A stretch of 64,000 nt of DNA from a virus: positions 33,562-97,561 of IMG/VR virus record IMGVR_UViG_3300012003_000002. The stretch is one strand, 5' to 3'. Below are positions 42,196-50,917 of this stretch, one piece after another. Under the pieces are notes generated by a model. That model worked only from the letters and a program-made list of their open reading frames with translations, ran no database searches and had not been told where the DNA came from. Each line of letters starts with the position of its first letter. Position 1 is the first letter of the stretch. Position numbers and translations under genes: made by a program.

Positions 42196-42374
42196 TGATA
42201 AGTTTTGAAGAATTTGCAAAAACCTGTTATTATACACAATATAGTATTGTATTACCTTTAGTTGATAAAATGAGAATTAACAAATTAGAATTTATGACTA
42301 AAGGTAAATTAGATAATGATAAAATAAGAAGTAAATTAATGAATATTTATGAAGAAAAATTTAAAAAATTATGA
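42195..42374 (+). CDS. Small helical protein of 59 residues
   Basis: ATG 42195 overlaps the endonuclease stop and its TGA overlaps the next ATG. Product MISFEEFAKTCYYTQYSIVL..., helical and charged. Coupled translation on both sides supports it. Confidence 0.5.
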   Translation: MISFEEFAKTCYYTQYSIVLPLVDKMRINKLEFMTKGKLDNDKIRSKLMNIYEEKFKKL

Positions 42375-42685
42375 AAAATATAGAATTAACAGAAGAACAT
42401 AAATCTAAATTATTAGAAATGTGTAAAGTATTGTTTCCTGAATATACTAAAATTGATTTAGAAATTGAAGATAATTATGATGGAATTAAAGATTATATAA
42501 TGTTTGAAAAAACAATTCCTTTAAAATCTAATACAATTATATATATTCATTGGTTTGAATTTTGTATGACACATTTAGCAAATAAAATATTAATACAGGA
42601 TGAACAATTAAATGATTTTTTATTAACATTTAATGTAGAATTACATTTAGTAGATTATTTATATGAAAAATTTAAAAAATATTAA
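42371..42685 (+). CDS. Small acidic protein of 104 residues, copy 1 of a paralogous pair
   Basis: Starts MKNIELTEEHKSKLLEMCK. The first 56 bases are identical to those of the gene at 47829, and the middles share IHWFEFCMTHLA / IYWFEFCMTHLV. The two diverge otherwise. It overlaps the previous gene by four bases. No family is recognised. Confidence 0.5.
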   Translation: MKNIELTEEHKSKLLEMCKVLFPEYTKIDLEIEDNYDGIKDYIMFEKTIPLKSNTIIYIHWFEFCMTHLANKILIQDEQLNDFLLTFNVELHLVDYLYEKFKKY

Positions 42686-42691
42686 AAAATT

Positions 42692-42850
42692 ATGAAAAAA
42701 CAATTTATAGTTAGAACGGAATGTACTGGATCAGCTAAACCATATTCATTATTATCTGAGAAATTAGAAGAAGGTTGGTTAGTAGTTTATGTAACTCAAA
42801 TTAAAGATGGTGTTTTAGAATATATATTAGAAAAAACTTTTGAAAAATGA
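42692..42850 (+). CDS. Small protein of 52 residues, unknown
   Basis: ATG 42692; product MKKQFIVRTECTGSAKPYSLLSEKL..., a beta-helix-beta pattern similar to small phage proteins with an EGWLVVYVTQI strand. The stop overlaps the next start (ATGA). Confidence 0.5.
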   Translation: MKKQFIVRTECTGSAKPYSLLSEKLEEGWLVVYVTQIKDGVLEYILEKTFEK

Positions 42851-43272
42851 TATACGTTAAAGAAATAGACGTACCTAAAACTAAAACTCGTAAGAACTTC
42901 ATTAAAAAGTTTTTAACAGGTAAAAAAGTTTCTTCTTATGAAGATACAGAATTTACTATTGTTCAATGTAATGGTAAAGGTGAAAATATTGATGGTGCTA
43001 GTCGTAGTATTACAGAATTATGGGAATTAACTAAGTCTAGATTTCCTGCCACATCAATGAAAGCAATGGTTAAAATCTTATTTGAATTAATTGAAGAAGA
43101 TAAATCAGTGATATTAGTATGGTGTGATAAAATTCAAAAAGTAGTTGTAAAATATGTCCCAAATACTTCTGCAGAATGGATTTCTAAATATAGTATAAAA
43201 AATCATTATACTAAGAAAGGTGTAGATGGTTATAGTTTAGCTGATTATAATGAAATTAAAGATAAATTATAA
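42847..43272 (+). CDS. Protein of 141 residues, paralog of the 43946 product
   Basis: Starts MIYVKEIDVPKTKTRK. The middle RSITELWELTKSRFPATSMKAM and VILVWCDKIQKVVVKY share a pattern with the protein at 43946-44404 (SFDDIVLISKTYFRVSDKVI, SFVLCDSAKKWVL). No motif gives a function. Location in the replication operon suggests a replication accessory role. Confidence 0.5.
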   Translation: MIYVKEIDVPKTKTRKNFIKKFLTGKKVSSYEDTEFTIVQCNGKGENIDGASRSITELWELTKSRFPATSMKAMVKILFELIEEDKSVILVWCDKIQKVVVKYVPNTSAEWISKYSIKNHYTKKGVDGYSLADYNEIKDKL

Positions 43273-43292
43273 AATATTAAAAAGAAACAAAA

Positions 43293-43946
43293 ATGAAAGA
43301 ATTGATTTGTATAAATCCAAAAAATTATAAACTTACAGAAGGTAACAATTATCAAATTGTTATTGATGAAGGTGAAACTGTAATGATTATTAACGATAGT
43401 AATAAAACTGTTAGATATTATAAAGACTTATTTAAAGAAGTTGAAGACGAAGTTATTGCTGAACCAGAACCAGTTATTGTTAGAACTGAACAAGATTTAA
43501 TTGATAGTATTGTTAGTGATGATAAAAATACAACTTATATTGATTTTAATAATCAAAAAGTTATAATTAATAATTATTTAAATATTTTAGATAATGATGA
43601 TAATTTTAGTTGTGGAATTAAAAATGTAACTAATATTAGTGATCAAATAGAGGAAATTTATGAAATAATTTCAGAAACAGAAGAAACTTCTGAAGAAGAT
43701 TTAGAATTATTAACAAAAGCTATAATTAAACAACATTTTAAAAACTATATTAAAATTAAATCAAATGATAATTTCAATGGTGGAATTTATTTAATGTCTT
43801 GTAATATTAATAATGATGGTTTAGATGAAGAAGTTGTTGATATTTTAAATGAAATATCAGATTTTAACACAGAACCTGAAAAGAATCCTAATAGCGGTAA
43901 TGAAATTAAATTATGGGGATTTTATAAATCTAATTTAGATAATTAA
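43293..43946 (+). CDS. Acidic protein of 217 residues, unknown
   Basis: Very Asp/Glu/Asn-rich, with a beta N terminus (residues 1-60) and a helical acidic middle (SEEDLELLTKAIIKQHFKNYIK). The stop overlaps the next start. No family is recognised. Confidence 0.5.
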   Translation: MKELICINPKNYKLTEGNNYQIVIDEGETVMIINDSNKTVRYYKDLFKEVEDEVIAEPEPVIVRTEQDLIDSIVSDDKNTTYIDFNNQKVIINNYLNILDNDDNFSCGIKNVTNISDQIEEIYEIISETEETSEEDLELLTKAIIKQHFKNYIKIKSNDNFNGGIYLMSCNINNDGLDEEVVDILNEISDFNTEPEKNPNSGNEIKLWGFYKSNLDN

Positions 43947-44404
43947 TGAAGTTATATATAAAAGATATAGTTAGAGAACCTAAAGATACATTATATACAT
44001 TTTTATATAAAGTATTTAAATTAAATGGTAGCTATTTTGAAAAATATACTATAAATACTACATATCTGGATTCTGAATTTAAAAAATTACAATGTAAAAG
44101 TAGTAAATATAGAAGTTTTGATGATATTGTATTAATAAGTAAAACATATTTTAGAGTTTCAGATAAAGTTATAGCTAAAACTATAAAAAAGTTTTTAGAT
44201 AAAGATGATAATTTATCTTTTGTACTTTGTGATAGTGCTAAAAAATGGGTACTAAATCATGGTTTAAATAAAAGTGGAATTATCAAATATTGTGCTAGAT
44301 ATAATAAATCAGATTTAAAAATAAATGAATATGGTGAAGGTAAATATTCATTTGATAATATCATAACTTTAATAGGATTAACAAAAGAAGATATTAAAAT
44401 ATAA
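43946..44404 (+). CDS. Protein of 152 residues, paralog of the 42847 product
   Basis: Starts MKLYIKDIVREPKDTLYTFL. The alignable core with 42847 is about 70 residues. It lies directly before the helicase gene (one base apart). The function is not known. Confidence 0.5.
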   Translation: MKLYIKDIVREPKDTLYTFLYKVFKLNGSYFEKYTINTTYLDSEFKKLQCKSSKYRSFDDIVLISKTYFRVSDKVIAKTIKKFLDKDDNLSFVLCDSAKKWVLNHGLNKSGIIKYCARYNKSDLKINEYGEGKYSFDNIITLIGLTKEDIKI

Positions 44405-44405
44405 A

Positions 44406-45515
44406 ATGGATAAAGAAAATAAATCTTTATTTTCTAGAGTATATGAAAATATTGTAAATAAAAGAGAGAGAATTTTAAGTGGTAAAGTAAACTGTATTCC
44501 TTGGGGATTACCAAGATTTGAAGAAAGTTCTCCGGGTATTGAACAAGGTAAATATTATCAAATTACAGCTCAATCTAAAGCAGCTAAAACTCAACTTACA
44601 GATTGGTTATTTGTATTTAATACAATTAAACAAATAATTGATGATAAACTTGATATAAGATTAAAAATATTTTATTTTAGTTTAGAACTTTCTAAAGAGG
44701 AAAAAATGTTAGCTTGTTTTGCAAATATACTTTATATAAAAGAAGGTTTAAGAATTGCTCCAACAGATTTAAAATCTACACACGCTAAAAAAGTATTAAG
44801 TTTAGAAATTTTAGAAATTATATCTAAATATCAAAAGTATTTTGATAAAATTGAAGAAATTGTTGAATTTGTAGATGATATTAGACATGCAACTGGAATC
44901 TATGATTTAGTTCGTAAATATGCATTAGCTAATGGAACTGTTTATTATAGAGATATTGTAATAAAAGGTGAAACAACTAAAGTTGAAGATAGATATGAAC
45001 CTAATGATCCTGAAGAATATGTTATGATTATTATAGATCATATTGGTTTAATAAGCCCCCAAAAGCTAAATGGAACACAGTTGTCTTTACACGAAAGTAT
45101 TTCTTTATTATCATCAGATTATTTAATTAAACTTAGAAACAGATTTAATTATATACCCATTGTAGTTATTCAACAAGCTATAGCTGGAGAAAATATTGAA
45201 CATAAAAAAGCAGGTGCATTAAGACCTTCAGTAGCTAATCTTGGAGATAATAAACTAATTGCTAGAGATTGTAATATGATGATTGGTATTTTTAACCCTT
45301 TTAAGCACAAAATACCTGAATATTTAGGATATGATATTACAAAATTTAAAGATAATATAAGATTTGTTGAAATTATAATATCTCGTGATGGTGGAGCTGG
45401 AACTATTTGTCCATTATATTTTGACGGAGCAGTAAATTATTTTAAGGAATTACCTTTACCAAATGATCCTAAAATTAAAGAAGTTTATGAATTTATGAAA
45501 AATATTAAAAAATAA
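44406..45515 (+). CDS. DnaB-like replicative helicase (RecA fold)
   Basis: A 369-residue protein with the RecA-type core. The Walker A position reads AQSKAAKTQL near residue 55: the Lys-Thr is kept but both usual Gly are Ala or Ser. The catalytic strand FYFSLELSKEE matches DnaB motif H1a, and Walker B is MIIIDHIGLI. No DnaB N-terminal domain is present. Position after the loader-like gene and before primase supports a replication role. The altered Walker A may reduce ATPase activity. Confidence 0.5.
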   Translation: MDKENKSLFSRVYENIVNKRERILSGKVNCIPWGLPRFEESSPGIEQGKYYQITAQSKAAKTQLTDWLFVFNTIKQIIDDKLDIRLKIFYFSLELSKEEKMLACFANILYIKEGLRIAPTDLKSTHAKKVLSLEILEIISKYQKYFDKIEEIVEFVDDIRHATGIYDLVRKYALANGTVYYRDIVIKGETTKVEDRYEPNDPEEYVMIIIDHIGLISPQKLNGTQLSLHESISLLSSDYLIKLRNRFNYIPIVVIQQAIAGENIEHKKAGALRPSVANLGDNKLIARDCNMMIGIFNPFKHKIPEYLGYDITKFKDNIRFVEIIISRDGGAGTICPLYFDGAVNYFKELPLPNDPKIKEVYEFMKNIKK

Positions 45516-45531
45516 TGAAAAAATATTAAAA

Positions 45532-46119
45532 ATGAGAGATTACAGATGTTTTATTTATCATTTACAAGATAATAAATTAGTTCAAAATATCAATAATTCT
45601 TGTTGGGCAGGATTAAATAAAAAAATATTTTATAATAATAAAAATAAAGAGATAATATTAGATATTAAAACTAAAGATTACATTTATATTGATGATTATA
45701 TTCAACCTGAAATTACAACTCCACAACGTAAAAGAATTATATATTTAATTAATAAAATTACACCTTGTAAATTTATAATGATAGGTGATAAAATTTATAT
45801 TAGATATAAATTATTAAAAAATCATTATTCAAATTTATTATTACTCAATTTTATTAGAATATTATGGTACAGAAATCAAAGTTTTAATAATGAACAATTT
45901 TTTATAGATATTTGTAAATCTAAACCAAAAAATTTAGATTATCTTGAATTTATGATGACTTGTATTAAAAATAATGTAGAAAATGAAAATAGTTGGAATT
46001 ATGGTAATCATAGTTTTGTATATGCAAATATAATTCCAAAAACTAAAGAAATGTTGTTGAAATATACTAAAAAAGAAATGAAGTTATTTTTACAATGTAA
46101 AATAGAAGATGTAAATTAA
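45532..46119 (+). CDS. Protein of 195 residues, unknown
   Basis: Starts MRDYRCFIYHLQDNKLVQNI, basic and Asn/Lys/Tyr-rich, mixed alpha/beta. No family is recognised. It lies between helicase and Sak4-like genes. Confidence 0.5.
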   Translation: MRDYRCFIYHLQDNKLVQNINNSCWAGLNKKIFYNNKNKEIILDIKTKDYIYIDDYIQPEITTPQRKRIIYLINKITPCKFIMIGDKIYIRYKLLKNHYSNLLLLNFIRILWYRNQSFNNEQFFIDICKSKPKNLDYLEFMMTCIKNNVENENSWNYGNHSFVYANIIPKTKEMLLKYTKKEMKLFLQCKIEDVN

Positions 46120-46135
46120 AAATAATTAAAAATAA

Positions 46136-46167
46136 TTAAAAATATCTAAAAATGATTTATATCTTTG
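46136..46167 (+). promoter_or_regulatory. Probable promoter for the Sak4-like gene
   Basis: TTAAA, 19 bases, TATCTTTG, ending 29 bases before the ATG at 46197. The -7 element is perfect and the -33 keeps only TTA. Confidence 0.5.
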
Positions 46168-46196
46168 TTAATAATTAACAAATAAATAAATTAAAT

Positions 46197-46961
46197 ATGA
46201 TAGAACTACCAAGTTCAAAAATTAAAGCTACAAGAGTGAATCCTAAAAAATTAATTTTATTCAGTAAACCTAAAGTTGGAAAAACAGAAATGTTAAGCGC
46301 TTTAGATAACTGTTTACTTATTGATTTAGAAAATGGTTCAGAATTTGTAAATGCAATGAAAATTAATGTCCTTGATATTGCAAAACAAAACGATATTTCA
46401 CCAATTGCAGCTTTAAAAGAAGTAATTTCAAAAATTAAAACTGCAAATAAAGAAGCTGGTAAATTTATTTATAAATATGGAGCAATAGATACTGTGACTG
46501 CTTTAGAGGATCACGTATTGTTGTTAGCTAATAAATTGTATATTCAAACTCCACAAGGTCGTAATTGGCAAGGAGATGATGTTACAACGCTTCCAAATGG
46601 AGCTGGTTATCAATATACACGTAAAGCTTTATGGATTGTTTTAGAAGAATTAGAAGAATGTTTTGAAACATTAATCATTCTAGGACATTTAAAAGACAAG
46701 TTTGTAGAAAAAGAAGGTAAAGAAATGACAGAAAGAGGATTAGATCTGATAGGTAAATCTGCAGCAATTCTCTGTTCACAAGTCGATGCAATTGGTTATG
46801 TATATCGAGAAGATAATAAAACAATTGTTAATTTTCAACCTTCAGATTCACTTATTTGTGGAAGTCGAAGTGAACATTTAAAAGATCAAAAAATTACAGT
46901 TATTGAATCAGATAAAGATGGTAAATTAACTATTGACTGGAGTAAGATTTTTATAGAATAA
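46197..46961 (+). CDS. Sak4-like RecA-fold recombination ATPase
   Basis: A 254-residue protein with Walker A LFSKPKVGKTEML at about residue 20 and a hydrophobic Walker B strand (LIILGHLK). The NWQGDDVTTLPNGAGYQYTR segment resembles Sak4-type ATPases that work with a partner single-stranded DNA-binding protein. The SSB-like gene is directly downstream, as in many phages. It probably acts in single-strand annealing or recombination-dependent replication. Confidence 0.5.
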   Translation: MIELPSSKIKATRVNPKKLILFSKPKVGKTEMLSALDNCLLIDLENGSEFVNAMKINVLDIAKQNDISPIAALKEVISKIKTANKEAGKFIYKYGAIDTVTALEDHVLLLANKLYIQTPQGRNWQGDDVTTLPNGAGYQYTRKALWIVLEELEECFETLIILGHLKDKFVEKEGKEMTERGLDLIGKSAAILCSQVDAIGYVYREDNKTIVNFQPSDSLICGSRSEHLKDQKITVIESDKDGKLTIDWSKIFIE

Positions 46962-47052
46962 TAAAACTTTATTAAAACATAGAGTTTTATAAGTTTCTCT
47001 AATAAAAAACTTATAATATAAGCCAATAAATTAATAAAAAGATAGAAAGAAT

Positions 47053-47607
47053 ATGTTCGATTTAAATAAAAAAGAAGCAGGATCAGCCGTATTTAATAAC
47101 GGAATAGCAGGAAAAGCTGTAGGAGTTAATGTAACTGTTGAGAAAAGAAAGATTGATGAACCAGATAGTTATCCAGATTATAAAGTTATAGTATCTGATG
47201 AATCAGGTGGTATGCCAATTAATCAAGGATTTTACATTAATTCAGAAGATGATGAAAAACGTCAAAATATGACATATCAACGTGTTAAATCTATTGCAGA
47301 TGCAGTAATTGCTGAAGATTTTGTATATCCTGAAGTAAATGGATATGTTGATGCATTAAATACATTATTTAAAGTTATTAAAGAAAATGCAGATGGTAAA
47401 AAAGTAGATGTGTTCGTATCTTACGGATATACTGCAAAACCATCTAAATACTTAGGTTTAAGAATGTTTAATTTTATTCAAAAACCAAATGCTAGTTTTG
47501 ATAGATTGAAACCAAGTAATACAGATATTTTAGAACGCCCTGAAGCAGATGCTCCAAAAGCTGACGGTGAAGGTACAGAAACTAAAACTACTACTAGTAT
47601 TTGGTAA
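47053..47607 (+). CDS. SSB-like protein, partner of the Sak4-like ATPase
   Basis: A 184-residue protein, beta-rich in residues 1-130, with a flexible acidic C terminus (ERPEADAPKADGEGTETKT) ending SIW. The length, acidic tail with aromatic tip and the gene pair with Sak4 fit a single-stranded DNA-binding protein. The OB fold cannot be proved from sequence alone. Codon use is more regular than that of its neighbours, as for an abundant protein. Confidence 0.5.
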   Translation: MFDLNKKEAGSAVFNNGIAGKAVGVNVTVEKRKIDEPDSYPDYKVIVSDESGGMPINQGFYINSEDDEKRQNMTYQRVKSIADAVIAEDFVYPEVNGYVDALNTLFKVIKENADGKKVDVFVSYGYTAKPSKYLGLRMFNFIQKPNASFDRLKPSNTDILERPEADAPKADGEGTETKTTTSIW

Positions 47608-47657
47608 TAAATAAATAATTAAATATATTGTTTATAACTAAGAAATGATGTTATTAA

Positions 47658-47714
47658 TATAAGTTCGGAGGGCATTACGATTAAATCGATAAATGAAACA
47701 GGTTACAGCTTATA
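47658..47714 (+). ncRNA. Candidate small structured RNA (57 nt)
   Basis: Closing stem TATAAG / CTTATA, and an inner stacked hairpin CATT-A-CGAT-TAA-ATCG-ATA-AATG. It lies 19 bases before the tRNA. Weak closing stem, so low support on its own. Confidence 0.5.
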
Positions 47715-47732
47715 GCAATAAAATTTAATGGT

Positions 47733-47804
47733 GGTTGAGTAGCTCATTGGTAGAGTGTCTGACGATTAATCAGAAGGTAGTGAGTTCAATTCCCACCTCA
47801 ACCT
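47733..47804 (+). tRNA. tRNA, anticodon probably AUU (Asn-type), with G33
   Basis: Acceptor GGTTGAG / CTCAACC (7 pairs), D arm GCTC-ATTGGTA-GAGT, anticodon arm TCTGA-CGATTAA-TCAGA (5 pairs), T arm GTGAG-TTCAATT-CCCAC (one A-C mismatch), discriminator U, CCA not encoded. With a 7-base loop the anticodon is ATT. The usual U33 is replaced by G, and the discriminator is not the G expected for Asn, so decoding is uncertain. Confidence 0.5.
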
Positions 47805-47828
47805 CAATATTAACTAAAATTAAAAATT

Positions 47829-48179
47829 ATGAAAAATATAGAATTAACAGAAGAACATAAATCTAAATTATTAGAAATGTGTAAGAAATTATTTCCTGAA
47901 TATATTTGTTGGAAATTTGGAAAAATGAAAATTAATGGTGATAAAGAACTGTGGTTTTATGATAAATATGATAATAATTATAAAATTTATTGGTTTGAAT
48001 TTTGTATGACACATTTAGTAGAAAAAATATTAAATCCAAATCCAAATAATCCAAATAGAGGTTTACAAGACAGATTTAAAAACTTCTTTTGGGAAACTAA
48101 TTTATATGCTATGAAATTTGATAAAACAAGTAAACATCCAGTAAATTATTTATATGAAGAATTTAAAAAATTAAAATAA
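47829..48179 (+). CDS. Small acidic protein of 116 residues, copy 2 of a paralogous pair
   Basis: The first 56 bases are identical to those of the gene at 42371. The rest has IYWFEFCMTHLVEKIL in common and an extra insertion (NPNPNNPNRGLQDRF). It ends directly before the primase gene. No family is recognised. Confidence 0.5.
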   Translation: MKNIELTEEHKSKLLEMCKKLFPEYICWKFGKMKINGDKELWFYDKYDNNYKIYWFEFCMTHLVEKILNPNPNNPNRGLQDRFKNFFWETNLYAMKFDKTSKHPVNYLYEEFKKLK

Positions 48180-49205
48180 ATGTTTAATTTAAATAAAGAA
48201 AAACAATTAATATCTAAATCTGAGATTTTAAAATACTTTAACGAATTAGAAATATTTCAACATTATATAGATGATGAAGTAATGTTAGGTAAACTAATAT
48301 TATCACCTTTGAGAAAAGAACATAATCCTTCATTTGGATTCTTTGTTGGTGAAGGTAACGAAATATGTTTTAACGATTTTAAGCTTGGAAAAGGTGATTT
48401 TATACAGTTTTTAAGATTAAGAGATGGTTTAACATATTTTGAAGCTTTAAGTAAAGTTGCAAATGATTTTAATCTTCAAGATGATTATATTTGTAAAATA
48501 TATCCTAAAAATATTGATGACACACCTAAAGTTAGAATTATTAAAGATGATATGTTATCCAAATATACAGGTTATTATTTAGGTAAAAAAGCTAGAGAAT
48601 GGCAATCTCACGATGTGCTATTTTGGAGACAATTTGGTATTGGTAAAGAAACATTAGAGTTCTTTAATGTACAACCAATAAGTTTTATATTTATTGGAAA
48701 TAATTGTTTTCCTGCTGATAAATATGCATATTGTTTTATAGAAATGAAAGATGGTATTGAAACATATAAAATCTATCAACCTTTTAGTGAACAATATAAA
48801 TGGATTAATAATCATAATAATTCTGTGTGGCAAGGTTGGACACAATTACCTGAATCTGGTGATTATTTAATTATAACTAAATCATTAAAAGATGTAATGT
48901 CTTTATATGAAGTTGCTAAATTACCAGCAATTGCAATGCAATCTGAAAATGTATTACCAAAAAAACATATATTTGAACAATTAGAATCTAGATTTAAAGA
49001 TATTGAATTATTATATGACAATGACTACGACGCGAAACAAAATTGGGGACGCATATTTGCAGATAAATTTGCTAAAGAATTTGGATTAGTGGATAGTTTT
49101 ATACCAGATAAATATAAATCTAAAGATTTCTCAGATTTAGTTAAAAATTACGGTAAAGAACAAGCTGAGCATATATTATTATATGAAACATTATTACCTT
49201 TTTAA
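48180..49205 (+). CDS. DnaG-type primase (TOPRIM)
   Basis: A 341-residue protein. The N-terminal part (residues 1-110) resembles a primase zinc-binding domain that has lost its Cys ligands (SPLRKEHNPSFGFFV, DFIQFLRLRDGLTYFEAL). The TOPRIM core has DYLIITKSLKDVMSLYE and the acidic ELLYDNDYDAKQNWG. The first catalytic Glu position reads Lys (ITKS), as in some other phage primases. It belongs to the replication set with helicase and polymerase. Confidence 0.5.
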   Translation: MFNLNKEKQLISKSEILKYFNELEIFQHYIDDEVMLGKLILSPLRKEHNPSFGFFVGEGNEICFNDFKLGKGDFIQFLRLRDGLTYFEALSKVANDFNLQDDYICKIYPKNIDDTPKVRIIKDDMLSKYTGYYLGKKAREWQSHDVLFWRQFGIGKETLEFFNVQPISFIFIGNNCFPADKYAYCFIEMKDGIETYKIYQPFSEQYKWINNHNNSVWQGWTQLPESGDYLIITKSLKDVMSLYEVAKLPAIAMQSENVLPKKHIFEQLESRFKDIELLYDNDYDAKQNWGRIFADKFAKEFGLVDSFIPDKYKSKDFSDLVKNYGKEQAEHILLYETLLPF

Positions 49206-49231
49206 AAAAATTATAAAAATAAATAAAAATT

Positions 49232-49621
49232 ATGGAAACAATTATATTGATTTTAGGTACTGTTATTATTATATTAAGTACTTACATTAAAACACAAAAT
49301 AATGATAATTTAGATTATACAAAAGATTTAGAAGTTAAAAAAGATTATAAAGATGTTGTAAAATTTAAAGATAATTTAAATTGTAAGGAAAATTTAGAAT
49401 TAGCAAAAGATTTAATAGATTTTTATAAAATAGAAAAAAATATTCCAAGAGATATTGAAATTTACTACGCTTTTACAAATTTAGATTTATCAAGAGACTC
49501 TCAAATAGGCCATAGAGGATATATTGAACTAAATATTAATAATATATTAACAATATATGATAGTTGTTGTTTTGAAAACAAAGATTTTGTAAAAATAAAT
49601 ATAGAATATTTTAATAAGTGA
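49232..49621 (+). CDS. Membrane-anchored protein of 129 residues
   Basis: One N-terminal membrane helix (residues 2-18), then a Lys/Asp-rich soluble part with FYKIEKNIPRDIEIYYAF. No family is recognised. It opens the amide-metabolism stretch but shows no related motif. Confidence 0.5.
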   Translation: METIILILGTVIIILSTYIKTQNNDNLDYTKDLEVKKDYKDVVKFKDNLNCKENLELAKDLIDFYKIEKNIPRDIEIYYAFTNLDLSRDSQIGHRGYIELNINNILTIYDSCCFENKDFVKINIEYFNK

Positions 49622-49634
49622 AAAATAACAACAA

Positions 49635-50084
49635 ATGATAGAAAAATATACTAAAAAATTAAGAATTTTATTATCCAAAAAAATAACAATACAATGTTAT
49701 TTAGATAAAAAATATGTTGATTTAAAAGAACACCATTTAATTTATATTAAAGATAATCCTAATGGAATTGAATTTAAAGTTATTAATAAAGATAAAATAG
49801 TATCTCAATTTAAACTTATACAGATGTCAGGATGTTGTGGAATATGTATTAGCACAGAAACATACGTAAATCCTGATTTTAGAGGGAAAGGTGTTAATGT
49901 TCTTTTAAATAACTTTAGAATTGATATTGCTAAACATTTAGGATATGGTTTATTATTGTGTACAGATTTGAAATCAAATACTCCACAAATGAAAACTTTA
50001 GATAAAAATGGTTGGAAACATATTCACGAATTTAAAAATCCTAGAACTGGAAATATTTTGAATGTAACTATTAAAGAGTTATGA
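49635..50084 (+). CDS. GNAT-type N-acetyltransferase
   Basis: A 149-residue protein with the GNAT core: ISTETYVNPDFRGKGVNVLLNNFRIDIAK, where RGKGV is the acetyl-CoA pyrophosphate loop, and a C-terminal KNGWKHIHEF strand. The acceptor could be an amine or peptide. Its stop overlaps the next gene, linking it to the amide cluster. Confidence 0.5.
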   Translation: MIEKYTKKLRILLSKKITIQCYLDKKYVDLKEHHLIYIKDNPNGIEFKVINKDKIVSQFKLIQMSGCCGICISTETYVNPDFRGKGVNVLLNNFRIDIAKHLGYGLLLCTDLKSNTPQMKTLDKNGWKHIHEFKNPRTGNILNVTIKEL

Positions 50085-50599
50085 GAAAAACTAATAAAAG
50101 ATCTGCGGGTTATAAAACAAAAGCGGAATTAAAAAAAGAAAGAAAAGAACTTAAAAGAAAATCTAAAATGGAAAAAAAGTTTTTAATAGGACTATATGAT
50201 GACTATAGAAAAGAGGGTTGTTTAAATGGAATGTTAGATAAAGTAAACTGTAAATTAATAGGAACTTATTCTACAGAACCAATTTATAGTATGTATAATG
50301 TAGAAGAAGATGATTGTTGTGTTGCTGAAACTAATGGAATCACTTCTATTAAAGTAGAAGTTTGGGAAGTAAACGAACCAAATTTAGAAAAAATAGAAAG
50401 AAGTTATAACTATTATCCAAATTTTGAAGAATACCCACAAGATTATAAAAAAGAAAAAGTATTATCTCCTTTTGGTGAAATTACAATATATTTTACAAAT
50501 ATTGAACAACCTAAAGAAGAACTTATAACTAATGGTGATTGGATTGAATATTTAAATTATAAAAAAGCAATTGGTAATAAAAGAGAAAACGTATTATGA
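50081..50599 (+). CDS. Gamma-glutamylcyclotransferase-like protein, divergent
   Basis: A 172-residue protein. The core KKFLIGLYDDYRKEG...CKLIGTYSTEPIYSMY and EVWEVNEPNLEKIERSYNYYP follows the layout of the GGCT fold next door (50918), but the YGSLR substrate loop is YDDYR and the catalytic Glu is not placed clearly. A basic 25-residue N-terminal extension is present. It may be a non-catalytic or altered-specificity paralog. Confidence 0.5.
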   Translation: MRKTNKRSAGYKTKAELKKERKELKRKSKMEKKFLIGLYDDYRKEGCLNGMLDKVNCKLIGTYSTEPIYSMYNVEEDDCCVAETNGITSIKVEVWEVNEPNLEKIERSYNYYPNFEEYPQDYKKEKVLSPFGEITIYFTNIEQPKEELITNGDWIEYLNYKKAIGNKRENVL

Positions 50600-50913
50600 A
50601 AAATTTAATCAAAGGTTTTATTAAAAAACAAAACAATATATTTTTATTAAAAGTTTTTAACAAAAGAATAAAAAATGGTTATGCTTATATTATAAATCAA
50701 AACGATGTTGATACTAAAGATATTTTATATTTTGAAAAAGAATATAGTTTTGAAATTATTGGATTAAACAGATGTTCTCAAGGATATGATAATTTACATA
50801 TTCTTTTACATACAGATATTTTTAATCTTATTGGTACAAATGGAAATGTTGACGATTTAAAAACACTTTTAAAATATGATTATATACCTTGTTTAGTAAA
50901 ATTAATAAAATAA
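50596..50913 (+). CDS. Protein of 105 residues, unknown
   Basis: Starts MKNLIKGFIKKQNNIFLLKVF, basic, mixed alpha/beta. It overlaps the previous gene by four bases. No family is recognised. Confidence 0.5.
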   Translation: MKNLIKGFIKKQNNIFLLKVFNKRIKNGYAYIINQNDVDTKDILYFEKEYSFEIIGLNRCSQGYDNLHILLHTDIFNLIGTNGNVDDLKTLLKYDYIPCLVKLIK

Positions 50914-50917
50914 AATT

